DNA from: Mauremys mutica
Taxonomy: Eukaryota; Chordata; Testudines; Geoemydidae
Length of the DNA stretch: 64,000 nt
Assembly (NCBI RefSeq): GCF_020497125.1
Contig: NC_059075.1
Span: 39,468,003-39,532,002, forward strand
Direction: 5' to 3'
How positions within the stretch are numbered: position 1 is the stretch's first letter; each line of letters opens with the position of its first letter. Both the position numbers and the translations under genes were made by a program. The notes under the pieces were generated by a model, which had not been told where the DNA came from, did not search any database, and was given only the letters and a program-made list of their open reading frames with translations. Positions 44,662-55,332 of this stretch are shown one piece after another.

Positions 44662-47391
44662 ACAAAGAGGAGGGGGACTGGCAGTCTATGTCAAAAATGG
44701 CATTACCTGTTTTTGAGTCACTGATAACTTGGAAAAAAATAATCGTGAATGCTTATGGTTCAATGTCCTAAGAGATAAAGCACAAGATGGGGTACTAGTT
44801 GGTGTCTGCTAAAGACTACCAAATCACATGAGGGAACAGGATAACTGCTTCCTTACACACCAATCTACAACACGTAGAAAAAAAAAAGCTGCAAGATCAT
44901 AGAGGACTTCAATTTGAGTGACATATGATGGAGGGCTCATGCTGTCAGTAATAAAACATCCTTGTAATCTCTAAACATAAGATGAAAATTTACTAACCTA
45001 AAAAGTGTTGCAGCTAACATGGAGGAAATCTATATTAGACCTTGTCCTAACAGATAAGGAGGAACTGATCACAGAACTAAAGATTAATGGTAGCTTAGGT
45101 ATAAGTGATCATGACCTGATAACATTATAATGTACAAGCAAAATAAAGTCCAGACCACTGGTATATATACTTGGTGCTTTAGTAGGGCCAACTTTATAAA
45201 GCTGAAAACAGTTATGAGCCAAATCAGCAGGGAGGAAGAATTTAATCAGAAAAACGTGAATGATAATTGATAATCATTTAAGAACACCTTACTAGATGCC
45301 CAAAAAGTCACAATCCAGGAAAAAACATTGTAGTTGTTGTTTTAACTAGACAGCAACAACAACAAACTATCTGGTTTAAAAGGGAAGTGAAGGCAGCTGT
45401 AAAGTATAAACTAAAATAAAATGTAACAAATGGAAGAAATGGAAAGTTGATAGTAATGAATATAAATCAGAAGTTAGAAATTGTAGAAAATTGATAAGGG
45501 AAGCAAATTTATGGCCAGCAGAGTTAAGGACAATAAGAAGGATATTTGAATGAATCCTGACAACGATGGTGGTACATCAGTCCACATGGAATTGGTAAAA
45601 TTATTAATAAAAGGCAGAATTGTTCAATACAATTTCTATTTTGTATTTGGCAAAAAAACAGACAACATACTCTCATGGTATGGTGATAACACTCTTTCCA
45701 TTCATCAAGTACCTCTGAAGGATATTAAACAGAAGCTACTAAAATAGGACATTTTTAAATTAGCAGGTCCAGATAATTTGCATCCAAAAGTTTTAAAAGA
45801 GCTGTCTGAGGAACTCACTGGACCATAAATATTGATTTTCAATAAGTCTTGGAGCACTGGGGAAGTTCCAGAAAACTGAAAGAAAGCTAATGTGCCAATT
45901 TTTAAAAAGAATAAATGGGATGATCCAGGTAATTATAGACCTATTTATCCTGACATTGATCCCAGACAAAATAATGGAGCAAGTGATACAAGACTTGATT
46001 TAAAAAGAACTAAAGGGTAATGTAATTAATGTAAATCAACATGATTGTATGGAAAAAGGATAATTTCAAACTAACTTGATATTTTTATGAGGTTACAATT
46101 TGTTTGATAAAGGTAACAGTGTTAATGTAATGTACTTAGGCTCCTCTAAGGTGTCTGACTAGGGACTACATGATATTTTTATTAAAAAACTAGAAAGATA
46201 TAAAATTAACAAGGCACACAGTAAATGGATTAAAAACTGGCTAACTGATAGATCTCAAAATGTAACTGTAAATGGGGATTCTTCAATGAGCAGGTGTGTT
46301 TCCAGGGGTCCCACAGGGATGGGTTCTTGGCCCTATGCTATTTAATATTTTTATCAGTGACTTGGAAGTAAATTTAAAGTCATCACTGATAAAGTTAGCA
46401 ATGTCACAAAAATGTGGTGAGTGGTAAATAATGAAGAGGATAAGTCACTGATTCAGAGCTAACTGGATCACTTGGTAAAACTGGGTGCAAGCAAACAATA
46501 ATACACCTAAAGGTCAATGTACACGTTTATGAACAAAGAACGTAGGCCATACTCACAGGATGGAGAACTCTACCCTGGGAAGCAGTGACTTTTAAAAAGA
46601 TTTGGGGGTCATGGTGGATAATCAGCTGAACATAAGTTCCCAATGTGACACTGTGGCCAAGATTATGCAATGCATGAACAGGGGAATCTCGAGTAGGAGT
46701 ACAGAGGTTATTTTACCCACAGGCGCTGCTTCCAATTTTCCCCCAGGGGTTCTTAACCCCCTCACAGCCCCAGACCCCTCCCCACTCCACCCCTTCCCCC
46801 AAGCCCTCACCCGCCCCGCCTCTTCCTGCCCCATCCCCTGAGTGCACTCTGTCCCTGCTCCTCTCCCTCCCTTCCAGGGCCTCCTGCATGCCGTGGAACA
46901 GCTGATCTGCAGCGGGCAGGAGGTGCTGGGAGGGAGGGCGAGGAGTTGATTAGGGCTGCTGGTGGGTGGGAGGCACTGGGGTAGGGAGGAGCTTGGCTGC
47001 CAGTGAGTGCTAAGCACCCGCCAATTATGATTTTACCTCAGTGTTTGACACTGGTGTAACCGCTGCTGGAATACGGTGTCCAGTTCTGGGGCCCACAATT
47101 TAAGAAGGATGTTGATAAATTGGAGAGGGTTCAGAGAAGAGCCACAAGAATGATTAGAAAACATGCCTGATAGTGACTGACTGAAAGAGCTCAATCTATT
47201 AAGCTTAACAAAGAGAAGGTTAAGTGGTGACTTGATTACAGTCATTAAGTACCTATACTGGGAGCACATATTTGATAACGGGCTCTTTAATGCAGCAGAG
47301 AAAGGTATAATATGATCCAATCACTGGAAATTGAAGCTAGACAAATTCAGACTGGAAATAAGATATACGTTTTTAACAGTCGGAGTAATTA
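44662..47391 (+). mobile_element. CR1 LINE, about 2.4 kb without its insertion, decayed
   Basis: Order on plus: endonuclease-region text ('cacaaagaggagggggactg', 'gagtgacatatgatggaggg'), then reverse transcriptase ('agcaggtccagataatttgc', 'aggtaattatagacc', 'ggtcccacagggatgggttc' = GVPQG-W-LG), then the C-terminal part ('ccgctgctggaatacggtgt'). Stops and frameshifts leave no frame over about 65 codons. It is the only copy here reaching into the endonuclease and is clearly older than 48979-50968. A MITE interrupts it at 46718-47029. Confidence 0.85.
46718..47029. mobile_element. hAT-like insertion, 312 bp, perfect 8-bp duplication in CR1
   Basis: CR1 sequence attttacc occurs at 46710-46717 and again at 47030-47037, and CR1 coding text resumes exactly after it. 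The insert begins 'cacaggcgctgcttccaatt' and ends 'taagcacccgccaattatg'. The ends are not inverted repeats of each other, so either they have decayed or this is an internally rearranged derivative. The interior is C- and G-rich. Confidence 0.8.
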
Positions 47392-47625
47392 TAGTGAAAT
47401 AATTATTATAACTATGCTGGTCAATTTTCCCTTGTAGACAACCCTTTATTCTGGAATAAAGGTGCCTTTTTCCAATTTAGCTTATGTCATTTTGGAAGCA
47501 GTATCAGCCAAACTGGAACAAGACACTCTTATTCCAGAGTAAACGTGTCCACATGGAGAGTTATACTGATATAACTATAGCCCCATAATTACGCTGGTAA
47601 ATTCCCCCTTGTAGAAAACGTATTA

Positions 47626-48978
47626 GTCATTGCAGTTACTTCTGTCCCCTCTTGAAATGAATGCAATGCTGGTGTTAGGTGCCAGACTGAAGTCCCAATA
47701 CAGAATAGGTACACCATGAGAACAAGCTTCTCCAAAACTGCCCCACCTTAGCCTTCACCTGAACAGCCCCACCTTGGCTGAGACAGGACTTCAGTGAAAT
47801 TCAGGGTGCTCCGCACCTCACATGGGATCAGACCCTTAGAATTCAGCTGAGCTACTGGGTAGCTATAAATACTTTCAGATGCTACTTCCCAGGGCCACTC
47901 TTGAATTAGAATCCTAGAGTGGAAAGTCTCCATAGCGTGTGTGTGTGTGGAGGGGTGTGTGTTTGTTTTAAGCTACTGCTTTCTCTTTTTCATTTCCCTC
48001 CATGTAAAAAAAACAAAAACAAAACAAAAAACAGAGATCAGACAAATTCATCACAACAAGGAACAGTTTTGGCCCCACACAAGATGCCTGAGCTTTCAGG
48101 CAACCCTGCTGTGCCAAATGTCGGCAGCCTGTGCTGCCCAAGGAGTCCCCCATTCCTGGTAATTATGTATTTGGGCCGCAATGCTATAACACTGGCTTAG
48201 GGCAATCTCTTCTCTTAAGAAAGAAAAGAAAAATCAATCAGAGTGAGCTGTGGCTCGACAGGTCTGCTGTAAAGCCCAGCCATGTAGAAAATAAAGCAGC
48301 AGCCGCACTACAGGATCGAGAAGACAGGGTTAGCAAACTGCATCATCGGACACAATTATCTCTTTGGGGAAAAAAACCCCAAACATCACAGATATATAAC
48401 AAAAAACTAGATTCAGCTCTGGGATGCTGGGAAGCATCGTTCTATGGCCACATACTGCTCCTGGGGCATCTGCTACCTTCCTGACAGGCCTGCTAATCCT
48501 TCTCCTCCAACAGACTCACTATAGACTATGTCAGGCCTCAGGTTTGCAGAAGGAAAAGGGGGAATCAACGTGGGAAAGAATCAAGCTTGGGTGACTCCCT
48601 TTCCTCATCATTCCTTCCCATCCTTTGGGAGGAGTCATATTGCCAAACCCATGATAGGGTCTCTGCTTTTCTCAGTTTATTCCGCAAGGCATAGCAATTC
48701 CATCACAGGTCCAAGTGGGGAAAGTTTGTCATGGCATCAATATGCAGCATCCTAATTGTCAGTAGGAGATGGGCCCAAATCAAATCCCCAAATTCAAAGA
48801 CACCCCAAATTTTAAGAAACAGGGGTGTTGAAATGTGATCTGGATCTGAATTTAGCAGCTTGCCCCTCTTCTTATGATGAGCCAAACTAAAGCCTCCAGT
48901 TCTGAAATGGAAACGACACACACACACATAATACAGACACAGATTTAAGTTTTGCATCTTTGATGACTCTCTAATCAC
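47626..48978. other. unique sequence with simple repeats
   Basis: TG-rich at 47937-47970, an A/AAC-rich run at 48006-48033 and a short (CA)n at 48915-48928. Several short frames lack support. Confidence 0.4.
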
Positions 48979-49180
48979 AAGAACATAAGAACATAAGAAT
49001 GGCCGTACTGGGTCAGACCAAAGGTCCATCTAGCCCAGTATCTGTCTACCGACAGTGGCCAATGCCAGGTGCCCCAGAGGGAGTGAACCTAACAGGCAAT
49101 GATCAAGTAATCTCTCTCCTGCCATCCATCTCCATCCTCTGCCGAACAGAGGCTAGGGACACCATTCTTACCCATCCTGG

Positions 49181-49657
49181 CTAATAGCCATTTATGGACT
49201 TAGCCACCATGAATTTATCCAGTTCCCTTTTAAACATTGTTATAGTCCTAGCCTTCACAACCTCCTCAGGTAAGGAGTTCCACAAGTTGACTTTGCGCTG
49301 CGTGAAGAAGAACTTCCTTTTATTTGTTTTAAACCTGCTGCCTATTAATTTCATTTGGTGACCCCTAGTTCTTGTATTATGGGAATAAGTAAATAACTTT
49401 TCCTTATCCACTTTCTCAACATCACTCATGATTTTATATACTTCTATCATATCCCCCCTTAGTCTCCTCTCTTCCAAGCTGAAGAGTCCTAGCCTCTTTA
49501 ATCTTTCCTCGTATGGGACCCTCTCCAAACCCCTAATCATTTTAGTTGCCCTTTTCTGAACCTTTTCTAGTGCTAGAATATCTTTTTTGAGGTGAGAAGA
49601 CCACATCTGTACACAATATTCGAGATGTGGGCGTACCATGGATTTATATAAGGGCAA
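49181..49657 (-). pseudogene. CR1 polyprotein C-terminal part
   Basis: 158 codons from [15 protein letters not shown] to the natural terminus SINGY and stop. It covers both segments that are separate in the copy at 28866. Otherwise intact. Confidence 0.9.
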
Positions 49658-49691
49658 TAATATATTCTCAGTCTTATTCTCTATCCCCTTT

Positions 49692-50006
49692 TTAAATGAT
49701 TCCTAACATCCTGTTTGCTTTTTTGACCGCCTCTGCACACTGCGTGGACATCTTCAGAGAAATATCCACGATGACTCCAAGATCTTTTTCCTTACTCGTT
49801 GTAGCTAAATTAGCCCCCATCATATTGTATGTATAGTTGGGGTTATTTTTTCCAATGTGCATTACTTTACATTTATCTACATTAAATTTCATTTGCCATT
49901 TTGTTGCCCAATCACTTAGTTTTGTGAGATCTTTTTGAAGTTCTTCACAATCTGCTTTGGTCTTAACTATCTTGAGCAGTTTAGTATCATCTGCAAACTT
50001 TGCCAC
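49692..50006 (-). pseudogene. CR1 reverse transcriptase, catalytic motif C part
   Basis: 104 codons beginning [11 protein letters not shown], where FADD is the catalytic motif C, followed by WQMKFNVDKCKVMHIG and ANRMLGII. The motif is intact, but a frameshift near 49690 separates it from the thumb. Confidence 0.9.
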
Positions 50007-50102
50007 CTCACTGTTTACCCCTTTCTCCAGATCATTTATGAATAAATTGAATAGGATTGGTCCTAGGACTGACCCTTGTGGAACACCACTAGTTACCCCT
50101 CT

Positions 50103-50696
50103 CTATTCTGAGAATTTACCATTTATTCCTACCCTTTTTTCCCTGTCTTTTAACCAGTTCTCAGTCCATGAAAGGACCTTCCCTTTTATCCCATGACAGC
50201 TTAATTTACGTAAGAGCCTTTGGTGAGGGACCTTGTCAAAGGCTTTCTGGAAATCTAAGTACACTATGTCCACCGGATCCCCCTTGTCCACATGTTTGTT
50301 GACCCCTTCAAAAAACTCTAAGAGATTAGTAAGACACAATTTCCCTTTACAGAAACCATGTTCACTATTGCTCAACAGTTTGTGTTTTTCTATGTGTCTG
50401 ACAATTTTATTTTTAACTATTGTTTCAACTAATTTGCCCGGTACCGACGTTAGACTTACCGGTCTGTAATTGACGGGATCACCTCTAGAGCCCTTTTTAA
50501 ATATTCGCGTTACATTAGCTAACTTCCAGTCATTGGGTACCGAAGCTGATTTAAAGGACAGGTTACAAACCTTAGTTAATAGTTTCGCAACTTCACATTT
50601 GAGTTCTTTCAGAACTCTTGGGTGAATGCCATCTGGTCCCGGTGACTTGTTAATGTTGAGTTTATCAATTAATTCCAAAACCTCCTCTAGTGACAC
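50103..50696 (-). pseudogene. CR1 reverse transcriptase, fingers and palm
   Basis: 197 codons. NKSPGPDGIHPRVLKELK, RGDPVNYRPVSLTS and motif A as VYLDFQKAFDKVPHQ are all in the usual form, so this part has the expected catalytic aspartate. It ends at an ENWLKDREKRVGING block. The following motif B region, 50007-50102, is out of frame. Confidence 0.9.
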
Positions 50697-50728
50697 TTCA
50701 ATCTGTGACAGTTCCTCAAATTTGTCAC

Positions 50729-50914
50729 CTACAAAAGCCGGCTCAGGTTTGGGAATCTCCCTAACATCCTCAGCCGTGAAGACTGAAGCAAAGAATCCAT
50801 TAGTGTCTCTGCAATGACTTTATCATCTTTAAGTGCTCCTTTTGTATTTCGATCGTCAAGGGGCCCCACTGGTTGTTTAGCAGGCTTCCTGCTTCTGATG
50901 TACTTAAAAAACAT
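50729..50914 (-). pseudogene. CR1 linker before the reverse transcriptase
   Basis: 61 codons starting FFKYIRSRKPAKQPVGPL, the CR1 segment between endonuclease and reverse transcriptase. A frameshift or stop ends it before the next frame. Confidence 0.7.
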
Positions 50915-51003
50915 TTTGTTATTACCTTTGAAGTTTTTGGCTAGCCGTTCTTTTTAGTTTCTTTTTCAATCACAACACAACACCCTTCTCCTCCCAGCAA
51001 AGT

Positions 51004-52040
51004 TACTCCTGGAGAAAATCTGCACCTTTGCGGTGCAGCAGAAAAAAGCCCCCCTCCCACAGATTCCCTTTGCTTCCTTGCAGAAAATGGTTTCTGTGTG
51101 AAAGCAAAGAGAAGCTGCACCAGTGCTCACTCCCCCCCGGGGGGAGAGGTAAATCCCTCGGGGGAGGGGGATCTGGGGATGCCTCACAGCACCCAGGGAT
51201 GTTAGTCCCAGCTGGGTGGGGGGGAGGACAAGAATGGAGATGGAGTTCCCCCTCCCCCTTTCCTGCACAGAGCAGCCTGGGCTGGGTTAGATCAACCCCC
51301 AGAAGCTTCCCCTGGCTGCAGGAAGCTCTGCACTACAGTGTATGTGTGTGTTTGGGGGGAAGGTTTGGTGGGAGGGGGTCTGGGTGCAGGGGGTGTGAGG
51401 TTCGGTGGGATCCAGGTGTGTGTGGGGGGGGCTCAGTTGGGGGGGTCAGTTGCAGAGGGGTCTGGGTTGGCTGGACAGGGTAAGCAGCTCCCCGTACAGT
51501 GATCTCCTCCCCCCACCCAAGCACCCGAACCCCCCCACCAAGCCACCCCACATCAGGAACACCCCTCAGCCAGAACCCCTTCACTGAGCCCCCCAAGCCT
51601 ACCCGCTGAGCCTCCCCCTCTGCATTGGGAGCCTCCCCACACCCAATCCCCACCCCACTGAGCCCCAACCAGCTGCACCGTGACACCCCATCCAGCCCCA
51701 CTCCTCCAGCCCCCTTGCCCCACTGAGCTCTAACCACCTTCACTTAGACTCCCCTGCAGGGTCATTCTCCCTGCACCCAGAACCCCTCGCCGAGCCCCTG
51801 TGCATCCAGAGTCCTCCCCAGGCCTCCTTCCGAGCTGCCCGCACCCAGATTGTGCCACAGAGAACCCTAGTATGCTTGAGGGAATTCTTCGACAAAAAAT
51901 TAAAAATTTTAAAATTCTGTAAAGTATCATGTTACTTTGACAAATCAAATATGCAGAATTTTAAAATATTGTGCACAGAATTTTAAATATTTTGGTGCAA
52001 TTTTTTTTTAACTTTTTGGCACAGAATTCACTCAGGAGTA
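51004..52040. mobile_element. DNA transposon-like element, 1,037 bp, 6-bp duplication
   Basis: It begins TACTCCTGGAG and ends CTCAGGAGTA. The flanks are caaagt at 50998-51003 and caaagt at 52041-52046. The right part is AT-rich ('atatgcagaattttaaaata' twice in variant form) and the middle G- or C-rich (51180-51720), with frames that are composition artefacts. No transposase was recognised. I know similar sequences from turtles as non-autonomous elements but not their superfamily; 6 bp is not the usual hAT length. Confidence 0.8.
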
Positions 52041-52046
52041 CAAAGT

Positions 52047-52396
52047 AAATTCAGATCCACCCTATGTTCCACAAAGCACTTCTTGCGGAACACAGGGCAG
52101 GACCCAAAGGAAACAAGCAGGCTAGTGTACTTCCAGAGTAGGACCTACATCTGGACTCTGGAATGGAAAGAACCTTCCTGTACCTCACCCTTATTCTAAA
52201 CTGAATCACCATCTTTCCCTGCTTATTCATTCCTTTGGAAAAGTGAGGAAACCTTTGTGATGCTTGTACACTTTTGCCTGGCGCCATGAGTCCATTAATT
52301 GCTATGGTACCTTCCCTGCTGCAGGCAGGTATTACCTTTCACCAAGTGTCCCCTACACACACTACCATTCAGTACATCCACCCAGTCACTTCTTAC
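52047..52396. other. unique sequence flanking a possible exon
   Basis: No repeat was recognised. The bases just left of 52397 read GTAAGAAG on minus, a splice-donor match. Confidence 0.4.
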
Positions 52397-52550
52397 CTCT
52401 TCTGTCTCCTTCAGCATTGGGAATACTTGGCTGCATAACCACAGTCATGAGGTTGTGGACAGCTCCTAGTGCTGTCAAACCTGGTGTTAATCGGATGCAG
52501 GCATCACTGTGCCCCAGAACTTTTATGGCTGTGATGAACACTGGGTAGCA
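52397..52550 (-). CDS. speculative coding exon, 154 bp
   Basis: On minus the segment is open for 51 codons plus one base, from CYPVFITA through VLGHSDACIRLTPG and GAVHNLMTVVMQ to NAEGDRR. It is bounded by an AG acceptor (ttcag before TGC) and a donor GAG|GTAAGA. The other two minus frames have stops early. Against it: the acceptor lacks a pyrimidine tract, I do not recognise the protein, and an equally long plus frame overlaps it (52264-52548). It lies in repeat-free sequence. Treat as a lead only. Confidence 0.2.
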
Positions 52551-53089
52551 CTGAAGTATCGGCGTTTATTTCTATTTGTATTTATTGCTTTCAAGTGCTT
52601 CCTTAGTGCCTTAGAGAACCATTTACAGGACTGAAATTACACAAAATCATGTCTTCGCAAGATATTTCAGTTCCTGAATAGTGGAAATAAAAAGACCTCA
52701 CATCTCCCAACTGGCCGGGAGGCACAGACCATGCAAAACTAACACAAATACAGAGACAGCGGAATGTATCTGGGCTCCTCCACAGCCCTGCTGCTCATTT
52801 CTACCCATGCCTGTTTTTTTGAGCACTTTCTAGCAGGTGCACAGTTCTTCATTTGTCACAATGCATATCTTTTTGCTTACTTGTGCAGAGAGGGTGAGAC
52901 AGAGACGGGAACTGCAACAAAGACAGCCTATAAAGAATAGAAAACAATGGATAATCCTAAAGGATGGGGGAATCTGTTTGACAGATAGGCAAAGAGACTG
53001 TCTGGCTAGTTTTCATGACCCCAGCAAAGGACCCATGACACTGCAAAGGAGTTCAAACTAGCTTCAGCAGCTGTGATGGGTGAAGGGCA
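52551..53089. other. unique sequence, no feature seen
   Basis: No repeat, open frame or other signal was recognised. Confidence 0.4.
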
Positions 53090-53296
53090 GTTTAGCCTCT
53101 ACTGGATCTGCTTTGTAACTGGTAACGGATCAAGAAATGAGGGTTCCATTCTGTTTACTAAACACATTAAAGGGATCAATAGCAGCATTTTGTTCAGTTG
53201 AGCACCACCATCATTAACATAGGAGTGTTCCTTGCAGAGTATCCCATCTAAGTATTGATACAGCCTGACCCTGCTTAGCTTATAAGTCACAGTGCA
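53090..53296 (-). repeat. 5S-rRNA-derived SINE (or 5S pseudogene)
   Basis: Plus bases 53237-53286 read 'gagtatcccatctaagtatt' then 'gcctgaccctgcttagctta', the reverse complement of the second half of 5S rRNA (AAGCTAAGCAGGGTC...ACTTGGATGGGA in the gene) with several changes. On minus, further bases ('aggagtgttccttgc' on plus; 'gagcaccaccatcatt') resemble the body of the 5S SINE at 11168. It holds the 5S internal control region position but is too altered to be a gene. Confidence 0.65.
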
Positions 53297-54243
53297 AAAC
53301 TATAGCTACACGTCTTCCCAGGAAACAAAGGTGAATGTTAAAATCAACTGAAACTGTAGGAGGTGTTTAAAGAGGTGCAATGCCGCAATCTTTATTTCTC
53401 TACTCTTGCAAAGATCAGATCTGGCCTGCCCCAGGTCAGTCAGTAGGCTTGCCAGCTTTACACTCACCTGAAGCAATACTACTTTGATGCATTGCAATTG
53501 CAATACGATGAATTGGATCCCTTTCCAGAGAAATGTGATCACACTGTGTTATGAGATGATCATGTTTCACTGGGCCCAAAAGATACCATAGACCTCATGA
53601 GTATCTTCAGAGCAGTGGAATTGTGCTGACAAAGTAAGCACAAAGTCAGGAAGATCACAGGTATACTGAGGCAGGTAGCAACCATAGGTGGGTACTGAGA
53701 TGGCCTGTTGTGGTGACAGCAAGCAAACAGGAAAGGAGACAGAACCTTTCTACACTGTGCAACTTCCCTCTTCATAGGTCCCCACGGAAGGAACTAGTAT
53801 AGGTAGCTCTATGGAAGCTGCTGTGCCTGCCTCTCTCTCTCTCTCACATACACAAGCACACTCCACAAGCCCTTTGGAAGTGCTGACAGTCAGTCTGTGT
53901 GGCCTGCAGGATGCCAGAATTGCCCTCCTGTGGCCTTTTCCTTTTACACTCCAATGCACTGCAACTGAAGCAAAAGCCCCCATTAGCTGCAGATCGGCAG
54001 GCTGCAGATTCACCAGCGCAACAGGTAGAGGAATAAATAATGGAAGGCAACACATGTCTGAGAGAAACTGGGGAGAGAAAACGGCTTCGCACAAGGCAAA
54101 GGAAAATGGCAACATGGTAAATAAGACAGCTGAGATGAATACAAGTGTCACCTGTCCATGCACAAATCACTAACAGCTGGGACACAGTGATATGTTATGA
54201 TACGCTCCCAGGGATGTATTTTTCTGTAATCCACACTAAATAT
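53297..54243. other. unique sequence with a (CT)n run
   Basis: A short (CT)8 lies at 53830-53845. Frames at 53750-54185 on both strands overlap and lack support. Confidence 0.4.
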
Positions 54244-55332
54244 TGTGATGCTTCCAGGAATACCCAGATTTGCGAGGCACCTCGCTACCACCTGCTCTTA
54301 GCGTGAGCAAGCCTTGTCTATGACTGCCTAGGGACAGTTCCCTGACTCCACCAGCCAGAGGCAACACAAGTACTCTCCTCTCAGCCCATGCAGGCTCCAC
54401 TGTCTCTCTGCAGATAAACAATGGGCACACTGCAAACCCAACCCTCCCACTCCCACGCTCCCAACGTCCCCCTGCAGTGTCCAGCCCTTGTTCCAATGGG
54501 CTCTCACAAAATTTGCAGCTCTGCGACTCCCAAAGGAACAGTACACCCCAGTTTAGCAGTTCCAGCTCTCCACTCAAATCCACTTAGATTTGTATAGAGT
54601 GAAAACAAGTAAAAGTTTATTTAACGAAGAACGGAGGTTTGAGGAACAAGTAGACTTAATGGAAACAAAAAGTTACATATAAAATAAAATCATAACCCAC
54701 TTTCTAGAGCCTAAACTTAACACACAGGACATTCTCCCATCTTATAAAGGTTGGCTCACCTGAAGTTTTTCTCCCAGCATTAAAACAGTCAGATCAGCTG
54801 TGATCCTCCATTCATAAGACAAGCCAGCTGGTAGTTTATGCCCTAGCTATAGGATCCCTGGGTGTACCTCTGCACTCCCAGATGTAGTTCCAATGATCCA
54901 TCATCTTCACTTGTAAACTGGGTATGTCCTGCTGCTTGTTTTTCCCTGTAGAGAATCTCCTCTGGAGACTTTTCAATTTCTTGATTAGCATTTTGTTCAG
55001 ACGTAAATTGTGAAGTATACAATACTCAATTTACATACAGCCAGATAGGTAAGCATCTCCAAACTGAAAGAAACTTATCACCTTCCGGTGACCAGCCCCA
55101 ACTCTCATACTACAAGAGCATAATTTTCGGTATATGTACTTAACTCCTTACGTATTATCTGTACGTACATTATGATAATCAGTGTGACACAAGCTTTTAG
55201 TACAGACCTTATATGACACTCTTTGATGAACTGTTAAATAGAGACCAGACCCGGGGATCCCTGAAACCTTTATGTACCCCGTGCCCTATGCCAGTTGGCA
55301 CCAAGAGGTACCTGGGTCAGACATACTATGCA
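54244..55332 (-). mobile_element. probable LTR (ERV-like), boundaries uncertain
   Basis: The stretch starts TGTGATGC and could end ACTATGCA. On minus an AATAAA-type signal lies opposite 'aagtttatttaacgaagaac' (about 54617-54625). 'atcataacccactttctaga' + 'gcctaaacttaacac' is wording I recall from reptile retroviral LTRs. No internal genes are present. No target duplication was found for the ends given. Confidence 0.45.

Larger units (their letters stand above)
44612..47625. mobile_element. GTCTACAC-type MITE split by a CR1
   Basis: Left arm 44612-44660: 'agggcttgtttacctaggga' + 'aatttactggaatagttata'. Right part 47392-47625: 'attataactatgctggtcaa' + 'ttttcccttgtagacaaccc', then 'tattctggaataaaggtgcc' and a closing 'ctggtaaattcccccttgta'. 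The arms are inverted copies of one another, so the CR1 between them arrived later. Confidence 0.65.
48979..50968 (-). mobile_element. CR1 LINE, 2.0 kb, best preserved copy
   Basis: The left edge 'aagaacataagaacataag' holds two reversed CTTATGTT 3' repeats. Leftward on minus run a linker before the reverse transcriptase, the reverse transcriptase with an intact FADDT, and the C-terminal tail. Only a few frameshifts separate the frames 50729-50914, 50103-50696, 49692-50006 and 49181-49657. It is truncated before the endonuclease. The DNA transposon at 51004 lies only 36 bases beyond. Confidence 0.93.

Noticed and set aside
51028..51743. 151-codon plus and 136-codon minus frames, glycine- and proline-rich
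   Set aside because: They are products of G and C tracts inside the transposon at 51004-52040.
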